From Erythrobacter aureus (GTDB taxonomy: Bacteria > Pseudomonadota > Alphaproteobacteria > Sphingomonadales > Sphingomonadaceae): a stretch of 64,000 nt of DNA. The position numbers and the translations under genes are program-made. Position 1 is the stretch's first letter; every line of letters starts with the position of its first letter. The stretch spans positions 2,396,501 through 2,460,500 of the forward strand of contig NZ_CP031357.1 of NCBI RefSeq assembly GCF_003355455.1, given 5' to 3'. Of this stretch, positions 9,525 through 18,194 are shown in pieces. The notes beneath the pieces are model-generated. The model made no database searches, was not told where the DNA came from, and saw nothing but the letters and a program-made list of their open reading frames with translations.

Positions 9525-10859
9525 ATGACCTATCCCAAGCTGACCAAAAAACCAGGCGCAATCGAAACGGCCGCCGCCATCAGCCGGGGCGAGATGTCGC
9601 CGCTGGAAGCGGTCGATGCCGCGATTGCCCGGATCGAGCATCAGGACGCGCATATCAACGCGGTGGCCGTGACCGATTTCGACCGCGCGCGCGAAACCGC
9701 ACGGGCCATGACGGGCCAGTCCGCCACTCCCGACCAACCGCTGTTCGGCGTGCCGATGACGATCAAGGAAAGCTTCGACATCGCAGGTCTGCCGACCTGC
9801 TGGGGTCACGAGGAATACGCGAATAACATCGCCACCAGGGATGCCAAGGTCGTCAGCCAGCTCAAAGCGGCCGGAGCGATCTTTCTGGGCAAGACCAATG
9901 TCCCGCCGGATCTGGCCGACTGGCAATCGAACAATCCGGTCTATGGTCGCACCAACAATCCGCACGATCACGAACGCTCGCCCGGCGGGTCCTCCGGCGG
10001 AGCGGCGGCAGCGGTCGCGAGCGGGATGGTGCCGTGCGAATACGGCACCGATATCGGGGGCTCTGTCCGCGTGCCAGCGCATTTCTGCGGCGTCTGGGGA
10101 CACAAGAGCAGTTGGGGCCTGGTCTCCAAGCATGGTCACGATCATCCACTGATGGCGGGTCGGGATTCCCATGATGGCGCGCTGTCGATTGCGGGGCCGC
10201 TGGCGCGCAACGCCGCCGATCTTCGGCTCCTGATCGAACTGACCCGGACCATCCCCCTATCTGAACGCAACAAACCGCTCGCGGATTGCCGCATCCTGGT
10301 GATGCTGGACCATCCCTCTTGCCCGACCGACGATGCGGTGCGCGGACCGCTCGAGGCGGTCGCCGCCGAACTCACACGGGCGGGGGTCGCGATCGACCGG
10401 GCGAGCGAACTTCTGCCCGACCTGAAGGCGCAACAAGCCGACTACATGCGCATGCTCAATGTCGCCATGGCGCGCGGAATGCCAGGTCCCAACGGCAAAC
10501 GTGCCAGCGCGACCGATTGGTTCGACATGCTGGATACGCAGACGCGCAACGCAAACGCTTGGGCAGAGCTGTTCGAGACATACGACTTCGTGCTCGCCCC
10601 GCCCGCCCCCGTGCTCGCCATACCGCACCGCGAGGGGCGCGTTTTCGACGGGACGGTCACGATCAACGGCACCGAACAGCCCGGTGGGAGCGTGCTGTGC
10701 TGGGCGGGCCTCGCGACCTACCCCAACCTTCCCGCAACCGTCTTGCCTGTGGGCGAAACAGATGGCCTGCCTTGCGGCATGCAGGTCATCTCGCGCAGAT
10801 GGGCGGATCTCGATTGCATCGCCGCGGCGGAGGCGATCGGCACGATCCTCCACGGCTAG
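9525..10859 (+). CDS. Amidase (amidase-signature family)
   Basis: 444 residues from ATG 9525; GGAG lies about 8 bases upstream, and the in-frame GTG at 9486 looks non-coding. It has the Ser-cisSer-Lys catalytic elements: PMTIKESFDIAG containing the Lys, GGSSGGAAAAVASG containing the cis-Ser, and GTDIGGSVRVPAHFCG containing the nucleophile Ser. Family members hydrolyse amides or act in GatCAB; here there is no gatB or gatC neighbour, so a stand-alone amidase is more likely. Divergent from the M49 lipoprotein gene across a 123-bp intergenic region that must hold both promoters. Confidence 0.9.
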   Translation: MTYPKLTKKPGAIETAAAISRGEMSPLEAVDAAIARIEHQDAHINAVAVTDFDRARETARAMTGQSATPDQPLFGVPMTIKESFDIAGLPTCWGHEEYANNIATRDAKVVSQLKAAGAIFLGKTNVPPDLADWQSNNPVYGRTNNPHDHERSPGGSSGGAAAAVASGMVPCEYGTDIGGSVRVPAHFCGVWGHKSSWGLVSKHGHDHPLMAGRDSHDGALSIAGPLARNAADLRLLIELTRTIPLSERNKPLADCRILVMLDHPSCPTDDAVRGPLEAVAAELTRAGVAIDRASELLPDLKAQQADYMRMLNVAMARGMPGPNGKRASATDWFDMLDTQTRNANAWAELFETYDFVLAPPAPVLAIPHREGRVFDGTVTINGTEQPGGSVLCWAGLATYPNLPATVLPVGETDGLPCGMQVISRRWADLDCIAAAEAIGTILHG

Positions 10860-10874
10860 GGAGCCACGACGGCA

Positions 10875-11579
10875 ATGGGCAATCAGAGCGTGATGCAGCG
10901 CTTCGCCAAATGGCATATATGGCTGGGATGGCTGGTGGGTTTCCCCATCTTGATGTGGACGGTGACCGGTCTCGTGATGGTGATCAAGCCGATCGAGGAA
11001 GTGCGCGGCAACCATTTGCGCAAGGAAGTGCCCGAACGCGCCCTGCCCGCCGACACGCAAATCGCCGTCTCGCTACCGGCCGAAAGCACCAAGCCTGTCC
11101 GCTCGGTCACGACGCAGGTAGAAAGCGACGAGACCATCACGCGGATCGCCTATATGGACGGCACCATTGCCCGCTTTCGCCCCGATGGCAGTACAATGGG
11201 GCCGCTATCCGATGTCGAGGCACGGCTGATCGTGGCGGCAGGGATCGAGGGTGGTGACAAGGTCGCACGAACCGAACGCTTCGAGGCCGCCAATGTCCCG
11301 TTCGACTTCCGCCGCCCGGTGCCGGTCTGGCAGGTCGTGCTGGAAGACGGGACCCATGTCTATGTCGGCACCGAGACAGGACGGATCGAAGCGGTGCGCA
11401 CGCGCTGGTGGAGAGTTTTCGATATCGCCTGGGGACTGCACATCATGGATCTGCAAACGCGTGAAGACACCAGCCACCCGATCCTGATCCTGTTTGCCAT
11501 CCTGTCTGTCATCGGTGCGATGTTCGGCTCCATCCTGATGTTTCGCCGCCGCAAGGCGCGCGTCGGAGGGGCCACATGA
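10875..11579 (+). CDS. PepSY domain-containing membrane protein
   Basis: 234 residues. An N-terminal membrane helix (WHIWLGWLVGFPILMWTVTG) with the His/Trp pattern of PepSY-TM proteins is followed by a periplasmic domain of two PepSY-like halves (one around residues 50-110, one around VWQVVLEDGTHVYVGTETGRI) and a second helix near the C-terminus before a basic tail (FRRRKAR). Such proteins often accompany siderophore or respiratory functions, but no partner is present. It starts 15 bp after the amidase, and its stop overlaps the next start (ATGA at 11576-11579), indicating translational coupling. Confidence 0.75.
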   Translation: MGNQSVMQRFAKWHIWLGWLVGFPILMWTVTGLVMVIKPIEEVRGNHLRKEVPERALPADTQIAVSLPAESTKPVRSVTTQVESDETITRIAYMDGTIARFRPDGSTMGPLSDVEARLIVAAGIEGGDKVARTERFEAANVPFDFRRPVPVWQVVLEDGTHVYVGTETGRIEAVRTRWWRVFDIAWGLHIMDLQTREDTSHPILILFAILSVIGAMFGSILMFRRRKARVGGAT

Positions 11580-12196
11580 ACGCTGCCGTGCTCACCCCCT
11601 TGCTGGACTGGCTGGACCTGGCCGGAGTGGCCATCTTCGCGCTGACCGGCGCCTTGGTCGCCGCAAAAGAACGCCAGACCTTCGTCACGCTGGCCTTTTT
11701 CGCACTGTTGACGGGTGTCGGTGGCGGGACGGTGCGCGATCTGCTCATCGGTGCGCCGGTCTTCTGGATCCACGATGCCTGGGTAGCCGGGGTGTGTCTG
11801 GCGATCGCGCTGTTCGCCTGGTTCACGCCCACCCGGTGGTGGGAAGGTCGTCTTCTCTCGATCGCCGATGGCCTCGGTCTCGCCGCTTACGCCGTGCTGG
11901 GCGCAGCCAAAGCGCTCGAATACGGCCTACCACCAATTCCAGCGGCGCTGATGGGCGTCATCACCGGCTGCGTCGGCGGGATCATTCGTGATGTTCTGGC
12001 CGGCCGACCGTCGATCCTCATGCGGCCCGAACTGTATGTGACTGCGGCGGCGCTTTCCGCCTCGGTTACCGTGATCGGGGATTGGGCCGGGATCATCCGC
12101 GAGTGGGTCTGGGTCGCAGCGACGGGAGCAGGTTTCGGCCTGCGCCTCGCTGCTATCCAATGGAACCTGGCGCTTCCCGCCTACAAGCGGGATTAG
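11576..12196 (+). CDS. TRIC / UPF0126 family membrane protein
   Basis: A 206-residue integral membrane protein with about seven helices in two repeated halves. Each half has the family's glycine-rich signature: GVGGGTVRDLLIG in the first and GCVGGIIRDVLAG in the second, with PSILM after the latter. Bacterial UPF0126 proteins are homologous to trimeric intracellular cation channels and some members handle glycine. It overlaps the upstream PepSY gene by 4 bp and converges with the next gene, with a 4-bp overlap of stop codons. Confidence 0.88.
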   Translation: MNAAVLTPLLDWLDLAGVAIFALTGALVAAKERQTFVTLAFFALLTGVGGGTVRDLLIGAPVFWIHDAWVAGVCLAIALFAWFTPTRWWEGRLLSIADGLGLAAYAVLGAAKALEYGLPPIPAALMGVITGCVGGIIRDVLAGRPSILMRPELYVTAAALSASVTVIGDWAGIIREWVWVAATGAGFGLRLAAIQWNLALPAYKRD

Positions 12197-12966
12197 GTCC
12201 CCGCCCCCTGATAGCCGGTGCCGAATTCGATATCGGCATCGACTTGTCCATCGTCCTCGCCAGGCAAAGGGCCACCGGGATAGGAAGGCTGGACGGTGCC
12301 CGTGCGGGCGCGCGCGGCAGCATAGACATCGTCGCCATACTGGCGGTCCGCGCCTTCAGCACGCGCGGAATAATCGAAATCGCCCGCCTCTCTGCCATCC
12401 CATGCATCGCTGCGATAACCCGAGCCACCGCGCCCATAATCGATCGCCTCGATCCGGCCATCTTCTCCGATCGAGCAGGTAAAGTCTTGGCCATCGAACA
12501 GCGTGCCGGTAACGCTCCACCCGCGTGCATTGCGATCGACTCGATCGACCGTCTCGACCCGCGCATCGCGCTCGATCTCGTCCACGCACATCGTCACCGC
12601 GCGGTCGATCCCGCGCCCGTCATTATAGCGGTAATCGCCCCGACGTGGCTGCGGATAGCGTGTCTCGCGGCGGGGATAGCGATCGCGCGACTTCTCGGCA
12701 GCGCTGGCGATGGCGGCAATACCGCCGATGATCAAAACTCCAGCGAGAATATCGCCCGCGCCAATGCCGCGATGGCGGTGGTGCCGATAGTGTCGATAGC
12801 GACGGTGCTTGGCAGCCGTATCGTCGCCAGGCGCCCATGCGGGCGCGACGTGGACAGCCGACGGCACGCCTGGCCCAGGCAGGTCGGCGGCCTGAACCGG
12901 AGCGGTGGTCAGGGAAAGCACTGCGAGCATGGCTGGTGCGGCTAAGAGCGATTGCTTGGACGGCAT
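12193..12966 (-). CDS. Secreted hypothetical protein with RcnB-like basic/glycine region (paralogue of 13083-13661)
   Basis: 257 residues with a signal peptide (LLAAPAMLAVLSLTTAPVQAA). After a His/Arg-rich stretch (RRYRHYRHHRHRG) comes a hydrophobic motif, GDILAGVLIIGGIAAIASAA, then Arg/Tyr-rich sequence and a conserved C-terminal block with FTCSIGEDGRIEAIDYGRGG. The hydrophobic motif and the FTC...GR..A.D block recur in the neighbour at 13083-13661, so the two genes are paralogues. I do not recognise a function; probably periplasmic or envelope-associated. The His-rich stretch could bind metal, but this is inference. Confidence 0.7.
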   Translation of the reverse strand: MPSKQSLLAAPAMLAVLSLTTAPVQAADLPGPGVPSAVHVAPAWAPGDDTAAKHRRYRHYRHHRHRGIGAGDILAGVLIIGGIAAIASAAEKSRDRYPRRETRYPQPRRGDYRYNDGRGIDRAVTMCVDEIERDARVETVDRVDRNARGWSVTGTLFDGQDFTCSIGEDGRIEAIDYGRGGSGYRSDAWDGREAGDFDYSARAEGADRQYGDDVYAAARARTGTVQPSYPGGPLPGEDDGQVDADIEFGTGYQGAGT

Positions 12967-13082
12967 GGTCCGTTACCCCGTTTGGCGCCCCCACCAAGGC
13001 GCATGATTGACATTCCGATAAGCATAGGCGGTCCAGGCTAAATACTGCCTGAACCGCCCATGGTGCTCGGGTAACGCCGAAC

Positions 13083-13661
13083 TTAAAGCCCTCGAATACC
13101 GCGGAAATCGACCCCGGCGACGCGCCCCCGCTCGATATAGCAGGTGAACTTGCCCCGATCGCGATCGCGATAATCGCGGTCATAGCGGCCCCGGCGATCG
13201 TAATTGCTGCGATAGTAACCACGCTCTCCTTCGACCACGATCCGGCCCTTGACGCGCCAGCCATAGCGCGTGTCGTCCACATCGCGGATGTCCGTCACCT
13301 GGGCGTAGCGGTAGCCACTACGCCGCGCATCGCGCTGAGCGGCCCGGACGCAGCGGTTGACTGCCTTGCGCGGATTGCCGCGGCGCGAATAGGCGTGGCG
13401 GCGGTAGTCACGGCCATCGCGATAATAGCGCCCGTCACGATAATAGCGGCCATCACGGTAATAATCGCGATCCTTGCTGGCGGCACTTGCGACGGCGGCG
13501 ATACCGCCGATGATAACGGCACCGGCGATCACGTCGCCAACAGAAATACCATCATCGTCACGGTCGCCCGCATGGGCGGGGGTAGCTCCAGCCAGCGCCA
13601 TCGCGCCGACGGCAGCCGTTGCGATCCCACCCTTCGCGAACGTCTTGGTGAACAGTTTCAT
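13083..13661 (-). CDS. Secreted hypothetical protein with YYRDGR repeats
   Basis: 192 residues from the ATG at 13661, which has GAGGAGG about 8 bases upstream; the longer frame to 13766 has no such site. Signal peptide ends near ATPAHA. The body holds the motif GDVIAGAVIIGGIAAVASAA, three near-tandem copies of YYRDGR (about 13425-13480, with matching DNA repeats), and a C-terminal FTCYIERGRVAGVDFRG block shared with the gene at 12193-12966. The conserved Cys pair (one in NRCVRAAQ, one in FTC) may form a disulfide. Function unknown. Confidence 0.7.
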   Translation of the reverse strand: MKLFTKTFAKGGIATAAVGAMALAGATPAHAGDRDDDGISVGDVIAGAVIIGGIAAVASAASKDRDYYRDGRYYRDGRYYRDGRDYRRHAYSRRGNPRKAVNRCVRAAQRDARRSGYRYAQVTDIRDVDDTRYGWRVKGRIVVEGERGYYRSNYDRRGRYDRDYRDRDRGKFTCYIERGRVAGVDFRGIRGL

Positions 13662-13794
13662 TTCGAGGTCCTCCTCATCGGGGCCAGGGCGGGAGTGCCT
13701 TGGCTGTGAGAAGCGTTCTAGGTGAGTCGCCGTGAGGTCACGCTGAACTTGGGTTACAGGAAGCATTCAGTTTAACGGTGACTTTTCTGAACAC

Positions 13795-15147
13795 CTATTC
13801 CCCAAGGCTTTCAAGAACATCGCGTGTGAAACCGGCGATATCGAAGCGGTGCCCGGCGGCATCTTCGCCCCGCCGGACGATGACCGTATTCAGGCTCGGG
13901 ACGATCACGATGAACTGCCCGCGATTCCCCATGGCCGCGAATGTATCGGAAGGCACGCCCTCGGACTTGTTGAGCAGCCAGAAGCCCGCTCCATAACCGA
14001 AAGCGCCGTCGGGCTGGGGGCCGGAAGGGGACGAAACATACTTCGCCCAACCTTCGGGCAGGACACGCTCACCCGACGGTAAAACCCCATCATTGAGATA
14101 AAGCTGGCCAAGCTTTGCCAAGTCGCGCGCGGTGGACCAGACCTGACTCGAAAGAATGTAATCGCCGCGCCAGTCGGTCTCCGCGACGGTATCGCGCATG
14201 TCCAACTGCGCGAAGAATTGCGCTGGCGGATGATCCTCGAGAGCTTCCTCGATCGCCTTGATCGCGGCGAGCGTGTCGTTGTTGGCGTAGCGGAAGACTT
14301 GGCCCGGCTCATGGACCAAGGGCCAGTGCAGTGCCGTCTCCGCTACCGTCGAGCCGCCGTAATAAAGAGGATTGGTACGGTTGCCCGGCGTGTCCGAATA
14401 ACGGCCCGAAGCCATCCGCAGAAGATGATCGATCGTGATCCCTGTGCGCCGATCGTTCAAACCGAGACCAAGCCCCGCCCGATTCGCCACGTCGGCCTGC
14501 CCTCGGTGTACCGCGGCGCCGACAAGGGTCGCGGCGATGCTTTTGGCGACCGACCAAGTACGCTGGGGTACTGCAGGCCCGAAATCGGTTGCATAGACCT
14601 CGCCCAGCACTTGTCCATCGCGCATCGCCAGCACGGCGGTCGTACGCGTGCCTTCCCCGTAAGTGGAGCCGAAAGCCTTGGCGAAGCTCGCCGAAAGTGT
14701 CGTGCCCGGGGCGAGAAGAGCTGCACGGTCACGCTGGAGCGCGGGGCGTTTCGTGACAATCGGCAAGGGAGCGCCGCCAATGGGAAGCTGCGAGCACCCT
14801 CTGCGCGAATTATGCACCGCCATGCGCGGGAGAGCGTCGTCGGTCCATTCCACCGAGACGCTATGAAGCTCCCCAGAGCCATCGCGGTGGATCCGGTAGG
14901 GAAGGTCATCGATGATGCTGTTCAGCGGCGCCTGGATGCCGGTTAGTTCCCATGCCTCGACGCTTTCGGGCGTCCGCGTCGCTCCGTTGCGTTCGGCATT
15001 GGCAATCGCGCTGCACAGGAACAGCGCCTTGTAACCTGCCGCGAGAGCACGGTCGTAGCGCACTTCGATTTCGTCTTGTGTGGTCGACTGCGCGGCGAGC
15101 GGGACGGAGGCGAGCAGCGCTGCGGCTGCCAAGTTATGTCTGATCAT
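13795..15147 (-). CDS. Class C beta-lactamase-like serine hydrolase, secreted
   Basis: 450 residues from ATG 15147 with a signal peptide (LAAAALLASVPLAAQS). The penicillin-binding/beta-lactamase fold is shown by SxxK in WSVAKSIAATL and the YxN element in FRYANNDT, with GFWLLN towards the end. Members hydrolyse esters, peptides or beta-lactams and cannot be separated by sequence. The N-terminal 120 residues before the catalytic domain are unfamiliar. An alternative upstream start at 15186 would disrupt the signal peptide. Separated from rplQ by a terminator. Confidence 0.82.
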   Translation of the reverse strand: MIRHNLAAAALLASVPLAAQSTTQDEIEVRYDRALAAGYKALFLCSAIANAERNGATRTPESVEAWELTGIQAPLNSIIDDLPYRIHRDGSGELHSVSVEWTDDALPRMAVHNSRRGCSQLPIGGAPLPIVTKRPALQRDRAALLAPGTTLSASFAKAFGSTYGEGTRTTAVLAMRDGQVLGEVYATDFGPAVPQRTWSVAKSIAATLVGAAVHRGQADVANRAGLGLGLNDRRTGITIDHLLRMASGRYSDTPGNRTNPLYYGGSTVAETALHWPLVHEPGQVFRYANNDTLAAIKAIEEALEDHPPAQFFAQLDMRDTVAETDWRGDYILSSQVWSTARDLAKLGQLYLNDGVLPSGERVLPEGWAKYVSSPSGPQPDGAFGYGAGFWLLNKSEGVPSDTFAAMGNRGQFIVIVPSLNTVIVRRGEDAAGHRFDIAGFTRDVLESLGE

Positions 15148-15188
15148 CCGCGCCTTGTGGCACGGCTTCTCCCACGCGCAAAACAAAA

Positions 15189-15214
15189 GGGCCGGAAGGT
15201 CTCCCTCCCGGCCC
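15189..15214 (-). terminator. Intrinsic terminator after rplQ
   Basis: On the minus strand GGGCCGG and CCGGCCC form a 7-bp stem around a 12-base loop and are followed by TTTTGTTTT. It lies 24 bases beyond the rplQ stop codon and before the serine hydrolase start, so it probably ends the alpha operon. Confidence 0.8.
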
Positions 15215-15237
15215 CGCTTGTCTGGTTTTGGTATCGC

Positions 15238-15657
15238 TTACGCTTCTTCCATGTCCTCGTCGTTCATGACGGGACCCGAATCCTGGCCCTTGGCGTCTTC
15301 GTCGCGGTCGACCAGTTCGATAACGGCCATCTGGGCGGCGTCGCTGGCGCGATAACCGGCCTTGATCACGCGGGTATAGCCGCCTTCACGGTCGGCATAA
15401 CGTTCGGCCAGCACGTCGAACAGCTTCTTGAGCTGGGTTTCGTCCTGCAGGCGGCTCATGGCGAGGCGACGGTTCGACAGGCCGCCACGCTTGGCCAGCG
15501 TGATCAGCTTCTCGAGGTACGGACGCATTTCCTTCGCCTTGGGCAGCGTGGTCATGATCTGCTCGTGCTTGATCAGCGCGGCAGCCATGTTGCGGAACAT
15601 CGCGTTGCGGTGGCCGGTCTTGCGCTGAAGCTTACGGCCGGAAATCTTGTGACGCAT
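15238..15657 (-). CDS. rplQ: 50S ribosomal protein L17
   Basis: 139 residues beginning MRHKISGRKLQRKTGHRNAM, the universal L17 N-terminus, with the AMFRNMAAALIKHEQI region. The last 20 residues form an acidic tail (DEDAKGQ...DEDMEEA), longer than in E. coli (127 residues). Last gene of the alpha operon after rpoA; the 227-bp gap from rpoA is filled with hairpin repeats, unusual for this normally tight gene pair. Confidence 0.97.
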   Translation of the reverse strand: MRHKISGRKLQRKTGHRNAMFRNMAAALIKHEQIMTTLPKAKEMRPYLEKLITLAKRGGLSNRRLAMSRLQDETQLKKLFDVLAERYADREGGYTRVIKAGYRASDAAQMAVIELVDRDEDAKGQDSGPVMNDEDMEEA

Positions 15658-15733
15658 TGTATCTTGTCCTTCGTTCGTAAGGGGCCCGTTTCAGGTAGCC
15701 CAATTCTGGTCGATTGATGTTCGACCGGGAACC

Positions 15734-15878
15734 TCTCTCCCATCTCGGGAGAGAAAGCGAGACTTGGCAGCTTGCTGCCTAGTCGCAGCAGAGGGGGCAT
15801 GCGGAGCCGCACCCCCTCTCCAACTTCGCCTAGCGAGCAAGCTCGCAAGACTGCGTATCCTCTCCCGCCCGGGAGAGG
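15734..15878. repeat. Hairpin-cluster element between rplQ and rpoA
   Basis: A 145-bp stretch with five consecutive hairpins: TCTCTCCC/GGGAGAGA at 15734-15754, GGCAGC/GCTGCC near 15766-15779, a long GAGGGGG..CCCCCTC stem near 15791-15820, GCGAG/CTCGC near 15833-15846, and ATCCTCTCCC/GGGAGAGGAT at 15855-15878. The two outermost hairpins share the stem sequence CTCTCCC, so the whole block is symmetric. None is followed by a clear U-run, arguing against a simple terminator. It looks like an inserted palindromic repeat element. Confidence 0.6.
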
Positions 15879-15884
15879 ATCACA

Positions 15885-16940
15885 TTAACCCAGCAGCTCC
15901 TGTTCGAGCTTCTTGGCCATTTCCTCGATGTTTTCCGGCGGCCAGCCCGGGATGTCCATGCCAAGGCGCAGGCCCATCGAGGAAAGGACTTCCTTGATCT
16001 CGTTGAGCGACTTGCGGCCGAAGTTCGGCGTACGGAGCATCTCGGCCTCGGTCTTCTGGACCAGGTCGCCGATGTAGATGATGTTGTCGTTCTTGAGGCA
16101 GTTCGCCGAACGGACCGACAGTTCCAACTCATCGACCTTCTTGAGAAGGTAGCGGTTGAGCTGGTTGGTGTCGCTTTCCTGCGGCTCGGCGGCCTGGCCG
16201 ATCATGGCCGTGGTCGGCTGCGGGATGCCGTCTTCGAAGTGGACGAACAGCGTCAATTGATCCTGAAGGATGCGCGCGGCATAGGCCACGGCGTCTTCCG
16301 GAGTGACCGTACCGTCGGTCTCGACGGTCAGCGAGAGCTTGTCGTAGTCGAGCTCCTGGCCGACGCGGGCATTCTCGACCTTGTAGCTAACCTGGCGGAC
16401 CGGGGAGTACAGGCTGTCGACCGGGATGAGACCGATCGGTGCATCGGCCGGGCGGTTCATGACGGCCGGGCGGTAGCCCTTACCAGTGTCGGCGGTCAGC
16501 TCCATGTTGAGCGTGGCGCCTTCGTCGAGATGGCAGATCACGAGGTCCTTGTTCATGACCTCGATGTCGCCCGAAACGGCGATGTCGCCAGCCTTTACTT
16601 CGCCCGGGCCGGTGGCCGAAAGCTGCAGGCGCTTCATGCCTTCGCCTTCCATCTTCAGCGCGATCTGCTTAACGTTGAGCACGATGTCGGTCACATCTTC
16701 GCGCACGCCGGCGAGGCTGCTGAATTCGTGCAGCACGTTTTCGATCTTGATCGACGTGATCGCGGCGCCCTGGAGCGAGCTCAGGAGCACGCGGCGCAGA
16801 GCGTTGCCGAGCGTCAGGCCGAAGCCACGCTCGAGCGGTTCGGCCACGAAGGTTGCCTTGCGGGCCTTGTCGCCGGATTCCTTGATATCAAGGACATTGG
16901 GTTTCTTGAGTTCCTGCCAGTTCTTAATGTTGACGGACAT
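15885..16940 (-). CDS. rpoA: DNA-directed RNA polymerase subunit alpha
   Basis: 351 residues. The N-terminal assembly domain contains LERGFGLTLGNALRRVLLSS, the dimerisation signature, and the C-terminal DNA/activator-binding domain contains SVRSANCLKNDNI and GRKSLNEIKEVL. Length and both domains are normal. It follows rpsK by 107 bp in the usual alpha-operon order rpsM-rpsK-rpoA-rplQ. Confidence 0.98.
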   Translation of the reverse strand: MSVNIKNWQELKKPNVLDIKESGDKARKATFVAEPLERGFGLTLGNALRRVLLSSLQGAAITSIKIENVLHEFSSLAGVREDVTDIVLNVKQIALKMEGEGMKRLQLSATGPGEVKAGDIAVSGDIEVMNKDLVICHLDEGATLNMELTADTGKGYRPAVMNRPADAPIGLIPVDSLYSPVRQVSYKVENARVGQELDYDKLSLTVETDGTVTPEDAVAYAARILQDQLTLFVHFEDGIPQPTTAMIGQAAEPQESDTNQLNRYLLKKVDELELSVRSANCLKNDNIIYIGDLVQKTEAEMLRTPNFGRKSLNEIKEVLSSMGLRLGMDIPGWPPENIEEMAKKLEQELLG

Positions 16941-17047
16941 AAAAATCCCCTGGTTCGGATGCGGGCAGGACCGGCGCTCTTCGATAGAGCGTCCGGTCCG
17001 TGAGAGGGTGTTGGCGGCCCGTTACCGGACCGCCAGGCAGGTACGGA

Positions 17048-17437
17048 TCAGACGCGACGACGCTTGGAAGGACGGACCCCGTTATGCGGGATCGGCGTCA
17101 CGTCACGGATCGAAGTGATGGTGAAGCCCACTGCAGCGAGACCGCGCAGCGCGCTTTCACGGCCCGAGCCCGGACCCTTCACTTCGACTTCGAGGGTGCG
17201 CACGCCGTGTTCGGCAGCCTTGCGGCCTGCGTCGTCGGCGGCGACCTGCGCGGCATAGGGAGTCGACTTACGGCTGCCCTTGAAGCCCATCATGCCGGCG
17301 CTGGACCAGCTGATCGCATTGCCCTGCGCGTCGGTGATGGTGATCATCGTGTTGTTGAAGCTGGCGTTGATGTGCGCAACGCCGCTCGAAATGTTCTTTT
17401 TGTCGCGGCGCCTAACGCGGCCGGGTTCGCGTGCCAT
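17048..17437 (-). CDS. rpsK: 30S ribosomal protein S11
   Basis: 129 residues with the S11 hallmarks: AHINASFNNTMITITD, WSSAGMMGFKGSRKSTPYAAQ and the C-terminal DVTPIPHNGVRPSKRRRV. It binds the 16S platform near the E site. It starts 56 bp after rpsM. Confidence 0.98.
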   Translation of the reverse strand: MAREPGRVRRRDKKNISSGVAHINASFNNTMITITDAQGNAISWSSAGMMGFKGSRKSTPYAAQVAADDAGRKAAEHGVRTLEVEVKGPGSGRESALRGLAAVGFTITSIRDVTPIPHNGVRPSKRRRV

Positions 17438-17493
17438 GGTGTATCTTCCTTACAGTCTATCAAGAAGGGAAAAGCGTACGGACGAGCCGAAGC

Positions 17494-17862
17494 TTACTTC
17501 TTCTTGCCGGCGATCGGCTTGGCCTTGCCCTTGCGGGTACGGGCGTTGGTGTGAGTGCGCTGGCCGCGAACGGGCAGACCGGCACGGTGACGCAGGCCGC
17601 GATAGGAACGCAGGTCCATCAGACGCTTGATGTTCATCGCAGTGTCGCGGCGAAGGTCGCCCTCGACCATATGCTCTTCGTCGATCGTTTCGCGAATGCG
17701 CAGGATTTCCTCGTCGGACAGATCCTGAACCCGCGCGGCGTGATCGATGCCGAGCTTGTCGGCGATCTCGACGGCCTTGGTACGGCCGATACCGTGAATG
17801 TAGGTGAGCGCGATGATAACGCGCTTGTTGGTGGGGATGTTTACCCCGGCAATACGAGCCAC
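17494..17862 (-). CDS. rpsM: 30S ribosomal protein S13
   Basis: 122 residues starting MARIAGVNIPTNKRVIIALT and ending in the basic tail RTHTNARTRKGKAKPIAGKKK that reaches the P-site tRNA. First gene of the alpha operon here. rpmJ, which precedes rpsM in many bacteria, is absent. The 332-bp gap upstream holds a terminator for the preceding gene, so rpsM probably has its own promoter. Confidence 0.98.
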   Translation of the reverse strand: MARIAGVNIPTNKRVIIALTYIHGIGRTKAVEIADKLGIDHAARVQDLSDEEILRIRETIDEEHMVEGDLRRDTAMNIKRLMDLRSYRGLRHRAGLPVRGQRTHTNARTRKGKAKPIAGKKK

Positions 17863-18194
17863 TTACTTCTCCATGCTCCACAGGGGCCGGTCTATCCGGC
17901 TTTCCCTATCTCATCGCTCAATTCATCCGCCGGATGCGGCAGCCTGCCTAACGCAAAAAGCCCGGATGGCGTGCAAATGGCTGCCGCCTGCCGGACTCAC
18001 CGCAATGTCGAATGAACCGCGCGCTTAGGAGGATTCGCTGGCCGCGTCAACCACCGAGCGCACACAAGGTGGCGAGACCGCCGATATGGGCGGCTCGCCA
18101 GATGATGCAACCCTTGTAGCGTTTCGTGCGGCTGGGGTCAAAACCTCCGCACTGCTCCTTCCACGAGAAGCGCGAGCGTTCCGTTCAACATCGG
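17863..18194. other. Intergenic region upstream of rpsM
   Basis: 332 bp without a coding region. It contains the terminator at 17955-17997 and a stable hairpin at 18068-18098 (TGGCGAG/CTCGCCA and CCGCC/GGCGG arms with a one-base bulge). The rpsM promoter should lie between about 17863 and 17955; TTGAGC near 17915 is a weak -35 candidate with no convincing -10. Confidence 0.5.
17955..17997 (-). terminator. Probable intrinsic terminator downstream of the SRPBCC-like gene
   Basis: On the minus strand AGTCCGG pairs with CCGGGCT (one G-U wobble) around an approximately 25-base inner region and is followed directly by TTTTT. It separates the upstream secY-adk-SRPBCC unit from the rpsM operon. Confidence 0.45.

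Noticed and set aside
9402..10172. N-terminal extension of the M49 lipoprotein frame
   Set aside because: The extension runs opposite the amidase gene and would bury the lipoprotein signal; the ATG at 9401 has a strong Shine-Dalgarno sequence.
13395..13709. Plus-strand frame opposite the YYRDGR protein
   Set aside because: Ile/Ala/Val-rich translation produced by repeats on the other strand; no ribosome-binding site.
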